Shown piece after piece: positions 1 through 5,158 of a stretch of DNA of 5,447 nucleotides (position 1 is its first letter; each line of letters begins with the position of its first letter). The stretch is from NCBI GenBank assembly GCA_030611395.1, contig JAUWPX010000128.1:1-5447 (forward strand), written 5' to 3'. The notes under the pieces are model-generated. The model had not been told where the DNA came from, ran no database searches, and was given only the letters and a program-made list of their open reading frames with translations. The translations under genes were made by a program, and so were the position numbers. The DNA is from Bacteroidota bacterium. GTDB lineage: Bacteria > Bacteroidota > Bacteroidia > Bacteroidales > VadinHA17.

Positions 1-551
1 GTCGAATGCAGTAATTCCAGGTTGTTCTGCCTGACAATATCCAGTGTATATTCATACAAGGAATAATTGTCTGTCTTCAGATGAATTATTCCTTCAGGGA
101 TTAAGAAATCCTTATATGAATTAAGAAACCATGGATTTGTGAGGCGTTTTTTTTCTCTTTTCCTTTTCGACTGTGGATCAGGAAAGGTAATCCATATCTC
201 GCTTATTTCATCTTCAGAAAAAAAGGAATTAATAAGTTCAATACGTGTGCGGATAAAACAAACGTTCTTTAATCCCATTTCTTCAACTTCCCTGGCTCCT
301 TTCCAAATCCGGGCTCCCTTAATATCAATACCGATAAAATTCTTATTGTTATATTTTTTTGCCAGGTTAATAGTATACTCTCCTTTCCCACAACCCAGTT
401 CAAGCACTATAGGATAGTTGTTTTTAAAAAACTTTTCAGCCCATTTACCTTTCAATAAATGATCTTTATTAAAAACATCTTCAACCACAGGCTGAATAAC
501 AAAATCAAATTTTTTGATTTCAGCCCATTTCTTTAATTTGTCTTTCCCCAC
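1..551 (-). CDS. trmB: tRNA (guanine-N7-)-methyltransferase TrmB, 3' end missing
   Basis: The reverse strand reads as an uninterrupted frame of 183 codons that runs off the left edge. TrmB transfers a methyl group from S-adenosylmethionine to N7 of G46 in the tRNA variable loop, in the cytoplasm. Visible family marks are the SAM-binding ELGCGKGEYT at residues 51-60, FIGIDIKGAR at 72-81 (D76 at the end of strand 2), the catalytic-region TFPDPQ at 122-127 followed by a basic stretch and LTNP (137-140), and HLKTDNYSLYEY at 157-168, equivalent to the family's TDxxxY tRNA/SAM segment. The GTG start is chosen because an in-frame TGA lies only three codons upstream (558-560), the next ATG would be residue 92, and the MGKDKLKKWAE beginning is typical of Bacteroidota TrmB. 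The start shares one base with the gldH stop (TAGTG), suggesting translational coupling. The C-terminal part lies outside the window. Confidence 0.94.
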   Translation of the reverse strand, partial: MGKDKLKKWAEIKKFDFVIQPVVEDVFNKDHLLKGKWAEKFFKNNYPIVLELGCGKGEYTINLAKKYNNKNFIGIDIKGARIWKGAREVEEMGLKNVCFIRTRIELINSFFSEDEISEIWITFPDPQSKRKREKKRLTNPWFLNSYKDFLIPEGIIHLKTDNYSLYEYTLDIVRQNNLELLHS

Positions 552-1039
552 TATCTTTCAGTCTCAGAAGTTTGTACCTTTTCAATCCTAAGTCCAATAT
601 CATAAACACCTTTTAGATGTTCGGTTCGCATTGCCTGTTCATACTCAAATGAATAGTACCCCGAAACGGGAAATCTTATGTTTTGTTTATATGGCAACCG
701 CAATTCATGAATATCTCCCCAGCCACTACCATACCATTTACCTCTTTTATCCGCCAGGATGCAATCAATTGTATCACATACCCATTGTCCTGTCGGTGAG
801 GTAGTGCTTATAAAAATGTATAAATTACGATATGAATACCCTGATCCGTTACGTATATCTATATAAATATTATGAGATGCGACAGTATCGGATATATAAG
901 GCCTGAACACGGGCTTATTATCAACATCCCAAACATGCAAAGGAATTTCAACATATTCTTCATATACCCTGTTTGGATCACAGGAAACAATAGCTAAAAA
1001 CGCAAGAAATACAACCAGATAAATCCGTTTACTTTTCAT
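551..1039 (-). CDS. gldH: GldH family lipoprotein
   Basis: A 162-residue lipoprotein. The N-terminus has basic residues (MKSKR), a hydrophobic stretch at 6-18 and a lipobox ending IVSC, so Cys20 is the expected lipidation site after signal peptidase II cleavage. The mature part carries the GldH pattern: YEEYVEIP near 26-33, RNGSGYSYRNLYIFI at 63-77, DTIDCILADKRGKWYGSGWGD around 89-109, and a C-terminal EQAMR...GVYDIGLRIEK (134-154). GldH was defined as a protein needed for gliding in Flavobacterium johnsoniae, but homologues are widespread in non-gliding Bacteroidales, where the role is unclear; gliding should not be inferred from this gene alone. The residues after Cys20 (DPNRVY) do not look like a Bacteroidota surface-export signal, so a periplasm-facing lipoprotein is the simplest guess. 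Its ATG lies inside the end of ricT (11-base overlap), and its stop overlaps the trmB start. Confidence 0.9.
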   Translation of the reverse strand: MKSKRIYLVVFLAFLAIVSCDPNRVYEEYVEIPLHVWDVDNKPVFRPYISDTVASHNIYIDIRNGSGYSYRNLYIFISTTSPTGQWVCDTIDCILADKRGKWYGSGWGDIHELRLPYKQNIRFPVSGYYSFEYEQAMRTEHLKGVYDIGLRIEKVQTSETER

Positions 1040-2183
1040 TCCCTGGTCTCCGTCTTTTCTTTTTTCTTTTCGATCTTCTCATCCCTGATTTTGAAAAATT
1101 ACCGAAACGATCAAGACTTTCTTCCCCATCATTACTCGTAAACTCAGCAAAAGTATCAGCAGAAGTATCAGCAAATTTGATTTTATCTTCCAGAAATTGA
1201 ACTTTTTGCCCCATTTTGTTTTTTTCCTGAATTTCAATTACTCTATCTACAGAGATCACTGAAAGTTTAACTGTTTTCTCTTTATCAAAGGAATACCACA
1301 TTAAGCGTTTATAGACATCTGTTTTCTGGTGGTAAGCAGTTCCTTCCTCTGTTTCAAGAGGTATAGAGGTGTTGGGAAAATCCTTTTTTGCATCCAGGTA
1401 TGAATCCAGCTCATAGTTAAGGCAACATTTTAACTTTCCACACTGTCCGGCCAGTTTTTGCGGATTAAGTGACAATTCCTGGTGCCTGGCAGAATTTGTT
1501 GTCACCGAATTAAAACTTGACATCCAGGATGAACAGCATAATTCGCGTCCACAAGGACCTGTTCCCCCTATTCGTCCCGTTTCCTGCCTTGCTCCAATCT
1601 GCCGCATTTCTATTCTTACTTTAAAATTATCAGCAAGAATTTTAATTAATTCCCTGAAATCAACCCTCCCGTCAGCTATGTAGTAAAATATCGCCTTGGT
1701 ATTATCACCCTGGTATTCAACATCCCCTATTTTCATTTCCAGTTTTAGGTCTTCTGCAAACGTTCTTGATTTTAACATAGTTGATTTTTCAAGAGAAATT
1801 GCTTCCTCCCACTTTTCAAGATCAGCCGGTTTAGCCTTTCGATAAACCTTTTTTAACTCCTCGGAATCTTTTGCCCCATTGTTCTTTATCATTTGATAAT
1901 AAGCCAATTCCCCGGTAAGTGCAACAATTCCAATATCATGCCCCGGGGAGGCTTCAACCGCAACAATATCCCCGGTTATTAATCTTAACTCATTTACATT
2001 TCTAAAAAAATCTTTTCGTGTATTTTTGAACCTGACCTCAATAATGTTTTTATTTCTTGCACTTTCAGGAATATCCTTCAGCCAATTATAGGAAGCAAGT
2101 TTATGGCATGTACCTGTTATTTGTTGGTAATTCTGATTATTATCCGACCCGTAGTCCTTGTTCTTCTGTTCGTTATCTCTCAT
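1029..2183 (-). CDS. ricT: PSP1-domain protein RicT (YaaT-like)
   Basis: A 384-residue cytoplasmic protein of the PSP1/RicT family. The diagnostic region is IGARQETGRIGGTGPCGRELCC (196-217) followed by SLNPQKLAGQCGKLKCCLNYE (238-258). It has six conserved cysteines, C211, C216, C217, C248, C253 and C254, the set used by the family for Fe-S cluster binding. In Bacillus subtilis the homologue (YaaT/RicT) works with RicA and RicF in the Y-complex, which affects RNase Y-dependent mRNA maturation, sporulation and competence. No RicA or RicF is present here, so the role in this lineage is open. The first 25 residues are polar and poorly conserved; TCHKLASYNWLKDIP (25-39) and EVRFKNTRKDFFRN (49-62) resemble Bacteroidota homologues. 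The tail (368-380) is a run of Arg/Lys, which may bind nucleic acid (inference). Its gene order, holB then ricT then gldH, fits my recollection of Bacteroidota genomes. Confidence 0.93.
   Translation of the reverse strand: MRDNEQKNKDYGSDNNQNYQQITGTCHKLASYNWLKDIPESARNKNIIEVRFKNTRKDFFRNVNELRLITGDIVAVEASPGHDIGIVALTGELAYYQMIKNNGAKDSEELKKVYRKAKPADLEKWEEAISLEKSTMLKSRTFAEDLKLEMKIGDVEYQGDNTKAIFYYIADGRVDFRELIKILADNFKVRIEMRQIGARQETGRIGGTGPCGRELCCSSWMSSFNSVTTNSARHQELSLNPQKLAGQCGKLKCCLNYELDSYLDAKKDFPNTSIPLETEEGTAYHQKTDVYKRLMWYSFDKEKTVKLSVISVDRVIEIQEKNKMGQKVQFLEDKIKFADTSADTFAEFTSNDGEESLDRFGNFSKSGMRRSKRKKKRRRPGNEK
1151..1174 (-). repeat. 12-bp in-frame tandem duplication inside ricT
   Basis: Two adjacent 12-base units on the plus strand, AAGTATCAGCAG and AAGTATCAGCAA, differ only at the last base. 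They encode two consecutive ADT-containing tetrapeptides near residues 337-344, in the variable region between the Fe-S core and the basic tail. It looks like a recent slippage duplication in a tolerant linker. Confidence 0.6.
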
Positions 2184-2206
2184 TTTCTAAAAGATTAAAA
2201 TAAACT

Positions 2207-2235
2207 TTTGCTCTCCCCCCTTTGCTCTTTGCTCT
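2207..2235. repeat. TTTGCTC short-word repeat between holB and ricT
   Basis: The heptamer TTTGCTC occurs at 2207-2213, then after T and six C residues occurs twice in tandem at 2221-2227 and 2228-2234. In the transcript of the minus-strand genes it reads as purine-rich GAGCAAA units and would lie in the 5' leader of ricT. No stable hairpin is apparent. The tract is one of several different-word repeats in the gaps of this window. Confidence 0.65.
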
Positions 2236-2244
2236 TCACCCTGA

Positions 2245-2274
2245 CAAATTTAATCAAAATTATTTTTTTATCAA
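2245..2274 (-). promoter_or_regulatory. Predicted Bacteroidota-type promoter for ricT-gldH-trmB
   Basis: On the minus strand a TTG (2274-2272) is followed by 19 bases and then TAAATTTG (2252-2245), an exact fit to the Bacteroidota TTG-N19-TAnnTTTG pattern. The upstream element lies inside the last codons of holB. Transcription would start near 2238, giving a leader of about 55 bases that holds the TTTGCTC repeat. A second TAATTTTG (2262-2255) lacks a well-spaced TTG. Read-through from holB is also possible. Confidence 0.5.
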
Positions 2275-3393
2275 TTTAACAAGTTTGTTTGCCATATCCA
2301 GAAATACAATTTTCCCATTAGCATTTGCCCCTATATGCAAACTGGCCTGATTAAATTCATTGGTTATTCCAAACACATTATTTTTATCAATAAATTTTGA
2401 AAAATTGACAGAAAAGTCTGATTCATATTGTGTCATTCTGTTTATTACATCAGAAATTCCCTGATTTATGTTTATAAAAAAGTTCTCGCGTATTATTCTT
2501 AATCCATAATCCAGAAATTGTTTTTGTGATTCCCTGCCCACCCTGGCTATCTCTTCAACCCAATTAAGTATCTCAGGAATATCATTAGTCCAGCATAATC
2601 TCATAAGCGTAGTAAATTTCTCAAAATGGAGTTTATTTTCTTCTGCCCTTTCTAAAACATTTAAAGCTTTAAGATAATTACCATCAGCCAAATGGGCAGC
2701 ATCTTTCATTTTAACCTCCTCAAAATCAAACTTCTGTTGAAGTGTTAAAAGTATCTCTGCCTCTTCCAGTTTAGGAATCCTTATCATCTGAACCCTGGAA
2801 TAAATGGTAGGCAAAATATTGGTTGAATTCTCGGTAATCATCAGAAACAGTGTTTTTGAAGGAGGTTCCTCAATAATTTTCAAAAGTTTATTCGCGGTTG
2901 GTTTATTCATTTTTTCAGGTAACCAGATTATTACCACTTTATACTCCGACTCATAACTTTTTAAACTAAGTTTTCGAATAATTTCATAACTCTCTGCCAC
3001 ATTAATAAACCCCTGCTTATTATCCAGTCCAATAGCTTTGTACCATTCTGCAGGATTCAGATATGGATTTTCAAGAAATGAAACTCTCCACTCTTCCAGG
3101 AATTTATCAGTTAATGGTTCCTTTACTTTAGGAGTTGAGGCAACCGGCAAAATAAAATGCAGATCAGGATGTATCAGTTTGGAATACTTAAGACATGAAT
3201 GGCATGTTCCGCATGAATCATTCCCGCTTCTGTTTTCGCATGATATATATTGAGCATAAGCTATAGCCAGTGGCAAACAACCTGCCCCTTCAGGTCCGGA
3301 AAACAACTGAGCATGGCTTATCCTGTTTTCTTCAACCGTTTTTATAAGCTTCTTTTTAATCTCTTCCTGTCCAATTATATCTTTAAAAAGCAT
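2260..3393 (-). CDS. holB: DNA polymerase III delta' subunit, clamp loader
   Basis: A 377-residue protein when started at the ATG at 3393. Delta' is the stator of the clamp loader that opens the sliding clamp and places it on primed DNA. The N-terminus MLFKDIIGQEEIKKKL is the standard beginning of Bacteroidota delta'. The Walker A position is degenerate (GPEGAGCLP, 33-41, with no GK[ST]), as expected for a subunit that does not hydrolyse ATP. Four cysteines at 52, 61, 64 and 67 match the zinc module of the family. NKLLKIIEEPP (168-178) and SRV (199-201) correspond to the AAA+ core helix and the SRC motif, with Val in place of Cys. An upstream in-frame ATG at 3456 would add 21 residues (MRSYILMISLPLFAYLKNRSG) that look hydrophobic and non-homologous; the predicted promoter lies within that stretch, so the shorter start is preferred. 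DnaX and delta are not in the window. Confidence 0.92.
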   Translation of the reverse strand: MLFKDIIGQEEIKKKLIKTVEENRISHAQLFSGPEGAGCLPLAIAYAQYISCENRSGNDSCGTCHSCLKYSKLIHPDLHFILPVASTPKVKEPLTDKFLEEWRVSFLENPYLNPAEWYKAIGLDNKQGFINVAESYEIIRKLSLKSYESEYKVVIIWLPEKMNKPTANKLLKIIEEPPSKTLFLMITENSTNILPTIYSRVQMIRIPKLEEAEILLTLQQKFDFEEVKMKDAAHLADGNYLKALNVLERAEENKLHFEKFTTLMRLCWTNDIPEILNWVEEIARVGRESQKQFLDYGLRIIRENFFININQGISDVINRMTQYESDFSVNFSKFIDKNNVFGITNEFNQASLHIGANANGKIVFLDMANKLVKLIKK

Positions 3394-3420
3394 GCCGGAT
3401 CTGTTCTTTAAATAAGCAAA

Positions 3421-3428
3421 CAAAGGTA
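3421..3428 (-). promoter_or_regulatory. Possible -7 element of the holB promoter
   Basis: TACCTTTG on the minus strand fits TAnnTTTG. A start site about 7 bases beyond it (near 3414) would give a leader of about 20 bases to the ATG at 3393. It would exclude the ATG at 3456. The nearest upstream TTTG (3457-3454) is 25 bases away, longer than the usual spacing near 19, so the assignment is tentative. Confidence 0.35.
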
Positions 3429-3509
3429 ACGAAATCATAAGAATATAGCTCCGCAAAATAATTTAGAATGTAATAATTTGGTATTATACCCCTGAAAAAA
3501 AATTTCTGC

Positions 3510-3694
3510 AAGGTTAAGGCTAAGGCTAAGGCTAAGTAAGATAAGAAGTTTTAGAAGTTTAGAGCTTAATAAATAAAATACGATTTTATAAAACATCAAA
3601 AGTAATTTGCTATTTAAACAAAATAAAAAGTATATCTAATAAATAATAAAATTGAGCAGCCAAATCCCTTAGCCTCAGCCTCAGCCTTAGCCTT
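3510..3694. repeat. Long inverted repeat with hexamer-repeat arms
   Basis: The left arm (3510-3536) contains GGTTAA once and GGCTAA three times. The right arm (3668-3694) contains TTAGCC, TCAGCC twice and TTAGCC. The arms are complementary over 27 positions with three exceptions: 3514/3690, 3522/3682 and 3528/3676. In a plus-strand RNA the first exception is a U-G wobble; in a minus-strand RNA the other two are. They enclose 131 bases of AT-rich sequence. There is no transposase and no obvious target-site duplication, so it is described as an inverted repeat rather than a mobile element. A role as a structured RNA, barrier or recombination product is open. Confidence 0.7.
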
Positions 3695-3786
3695 TAATAC
3701 GAAAATGATTTAAATAATAATATAACCCGGTATATATCAATGACTAATTTTGAAATTCCGATACTTTTAAATTATGACTCCGGATA

Positions 3787-3816
3787 TTGACTTTCCCCTA
3801 TTTATAATTAATTTTG
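3787..3816 (+). promoter_or_regulatory. Predicted Bacteroidota-type promoter for pgk
   Basis: TTG at 3787-3789, a spacer of exactly 19 bases, then TAATTTTG at 3809-3816 match the Bacteroidota primary-sigma pattern. The start site would fall near 3823, giving a leader of roughly 67 bases that contains a small palindrome and then the TTTTAAT repeats. The downstream lipoprotein gene would share this promoter. Confidence 0.6.
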
Positions 3817-3827
3817 CAGACAGAAGT

Positions 3828-3846
3828 GTTACCGGGTGCTGGTAAC
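3828..3846 (+). promoter_or_regulatory. Palindrome at the start of the pgk leader
   Basis: GTTACC (3828-3833) and GGTAAC (3841-3846) are perfect inverted 6-base arms around GGGTGCT. A further GTGTTAC at 3847-3853 repeats 3826-3832 directly. It could be a hairpin at the 5' end of the mRNA or a regulator's operator just downstream of the start site; nothing in the sequence decides between them, and chance is not excluded. Confidence 0.35.
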
Positions 3847-3853
3847 GTGTTAC

Positions 3854-3888
3854 TTTTTACTTTTAATTTTTAATTTCTAATTTTTTAT
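3854..3888 (+). repeat. Five TTTTAAT-like heptamers directly before pgk
   Basis: Five consecutive 7-base units, with consensus TTTTAAT, occupy the last 36 bases before the pgk ATG: two exact copies at 3861-3867 and 3868-3874, flanked by TTTTTAC (3854-3860), TTCTAAT (3875-3881) and TTTTTAT (3882-3888). This is where a ribosome binding site would sit, yet there is no purine-rich Shine-Dalgarno. An unstructured U/A-rich leader is compatible with the SD-independent initiation common in Bacteroidota. Confidence 0.7.
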
Positions 3889-3889
3889 T

Positions 3890-5158
3890 ATGAAAACTAT
3901 TGACAATTACGATTTTACAGGAAAAAAGGCAATTATCAGAGTTGATTTTAATGTGCCAATAAATGAAAAGCTTGAGGTTGGTGATGATACACGAATCAAA
4001 GCAGCGTTGCCTACTATAAAAAAAATCCTTTCTTCCGGTGGTGCAACTATCTTAATGTCCCACCTTGGTCGTCCAAAAGGTGAATATGAAGAGAAATTTT
4101 CTCTTAAGAATATAGTGCCACGTCTTTCAGAATTACTCGAAACAGAGGTTAAGTTTGCAAAAGATTGTATTGGCGAAGAAACATCCAAAATAGTAAATGA
4201 ACTTAAACCCGGAGATGTTCTTCTGCTGGAAAACCTGAGATTCCATAAGGAAGAAAAAAGCGGTGAAGAGACATTTGCCAAAAAACTGGCAGACCTTGCA
4301 GATGTGTATGTAAATGATGCTTTTGGCACCGCTCACAGGGCACATGCATCAACCACGATAATAGCAAAATTCTTCCCCGAAGAAAAAATGTTTGGATATC
4401 TTATCGGTAACGAATTAAAAAGTATGGATAAGGTACTGCACCGGCCTGAAAAACCCTTTACTGCAATTATGGGTGGTGCTAAAGTGTCTGATAAAATCCA
4501 GGTTATTGAAAACCTGCTTGATAAAGTTGATAACCTGATAATTGGTGGCGGAATGACATACACATTTATCAAAGCAAGAGGTGGTAAGATCGGAGCCTCT
4601 CTTGTTGAAGAAGACAAACTGGAAATGGCAAACGATTTAATAAAAAAAGCTGAAGCAAAAAATGTAAAGCTTTATTTACCGGTGGATAATGTGATTGCTG
4701 ATAAATTTGAGAATGATGCCAAAACAGAAGAAACTCCTGTTGATGAAATCCCTGACGGATGGATGGGACTGGATATCGGACAAAAAACAATCGAAGGATT
4801 TTCGGAAATAATTAAACACTCTAAAACCATTCTTTGGAACGGACCTATGGGAGTATTTGAAATGTCAAGTTTCCAGAAAGGTACGGAAACTATTGCCAAA
4901 GTAATTGCCGAAACAACAGAAAATGGAGCTTTTAGCCTGATTGGCGGAGGCGACTCGGTTGCTGCAATAAATAAATATAACCTGAAGGATAAAGTAAGCT
5001 ATGTTTCAACAGGTGGTGGTGCAATGCTTGAGTATATTGAAGGAAAGGAGCTGCCAGGCGTTAATGCAATACGGGAAGACTTAACGATAGAACGAAGGAA
5101 CGAAGGGGAGAAGAATGAAGAGGGGAAGAAGCTGAGAAATAAAAATCATGTATTATGA
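3890..5158 (+). CDS. pgk: Phosphoglycerate kinase with repeat-derived tail
   Basis: Catalyses the reversible transfer of phosphate from 1,3-bisphosphoglycerate to ADP, giving 3-phosphoglycerate and ATP, in cytoplasmic glycolysis and gluconeogenesis. The N-terminal, substrate-binding domain shows RVDFNVP (17-23), DDTRI (32-36), SHLGRPKG (57-64), LLENLRFHKEE (112-122) and NDAFGTAHRAHAS (142-154). The C-terminal, nucleotide-binding domain shows GGAKVSDKI (195-203), GGGMTYTF (219-226), WNGPMGVFE (316-324), GGGDS (352-356) and STGGGAMLEYIEGK (373-386). All expected active-site segments are present. The start gives the standard MKTIDNYDFTGKKAIIRVDFN beginning. The usual end of the family lies at about residue 396 (ELPGVNAIRE); here 26 further, mostly charged residues follow, encoded by a purine-rich repeat. 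The TGA overlaps the ATG of the next gene as ATGA. Most likely the enzyme is active, with a disordered tail. Confidence 0.97.
   Translation: MKTIDNYDFTGKKAIIRVDFNVPINEKLEVGDDTRIKAALPTIKKILSSGGATILMSHLGRPKGEYEEKFSLKNIVPRLSELLETEVKFAKDCIGEETSKIVNELKPGDVLLLENLRFHKEEKSGEETFAKKLADLADVYVNDAFGTAHRAHASTTIIAKFFPEEKMFGYLIGNELKSMDKVLHRPEKPFTAIMGGAKVSDKIQVIENLLDKVDNLIIGGGMTYTFIKARGGKIGASLVEEDKLEMANDLIKKAEAKNVKLYLPVDNVIADKFENDAKTEETPVDEIPDGWMGLDIGQKTIEGFSEIIKHSKTILWNGPMGVFEMSSFQKGTETIAKVIAETTENGAFSLIGGGDSVAAINKYNLKDKVSYVSTGGGAMLEYIEGKELPGVNAIREDLTIERRNEGEKNEEGKKLRNKNHVL
5083..5131 (+). repeat. AACGAAGG repeat and purine tract at the 3' end of pgk
   Basis: AACGAAGG occurs exactly twice (5091-5098 and 5099-5106), preceded by a degenerate copy AACGATAG (5083-5090) and followed by a GA-rich tract of GAAG/GGGGAAGAAG words to 5131. 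The tract begins just past the canonical end of phosphoglycerate kinase and is read in frame as Glu/Arg/Lys/Asn-rich sequence. Because the 8-base unit is not a multiple of three, each copy is read in a different frame phase, so the protein tail is not itself periodic. Confidence 0.65.

Larger units (their letters stand above)
3394..3889. other. Divergent intergenic region between holB and pgk
   Basis: No convincing gene lies here; both strands are AT-rich and broken by stops. From left to right it holds the probable holB promoter element (3421-3428), a GGCTAA repeat (3512-3535), an imperfect AGAAGTTT direct repeat (3544-3551 and 3553-3560), an AT-rich stretch of about 105 bases, a TTAGCC/TCAGCC repeat (3669-3692), an isolated TAATTTTG (3745-3752) with no matching upstream element, the pgk promoter, a small palindrome, and a heptamer repeat running up to the pgk start. 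No tRNA, known riboswitch or clear intrinsic terminator was recognised. Confidence 0.75.

Noticed and set aside
139..417. Plus-strand open frame of 92 codons
   Set aside because: It lies antisense to trmB, whose protein is clearly conserved; its own translation is low-complexity and has no family features.
3038..3253. Plus-strand open frame of 71 codons inside holB
   Set aside because: Antisense to the conserved zinc-module region of delta'; the frame is explained by holB codon use.
3394..3456. N-terminal signal anchor on the holB product
   Set aside because: The extra 21 residues precede the standard start of the family and overlap a likely promoter element; delta' is cytoplasmic.
3480..3490. 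Short palindrome GGTATTATACC upstream of holB
   Set aside because: Five-base arms in AT-rich sequence are expected by chance, and its position relative to a promoter is unclear.
3512..3692. CRISPR array or telomere-like array
   Set aside because: Units are only six bases and contiguous, with no spacers; the resemblance of TTAGCC to telomere repeats is superficial.
3510..3694. MITE or insertion-sequence remnant
   Set aside because: Arms are simple hexamer repeats, no target-site duplication is visible beside them and there is no transposase fragment.
3745..3752. Second TAATTTTG as another pgk promoter
   Set aside because: No TTG lies at the expected distance upstream, and the copy at 3809-3816 has an exact 19-base spacing.
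3907..4899. Several minus-strand open frames across pgk
   Set aside because: All are antisense shadows of a well-conserved phosphoglycerate kinase and overlap one another.
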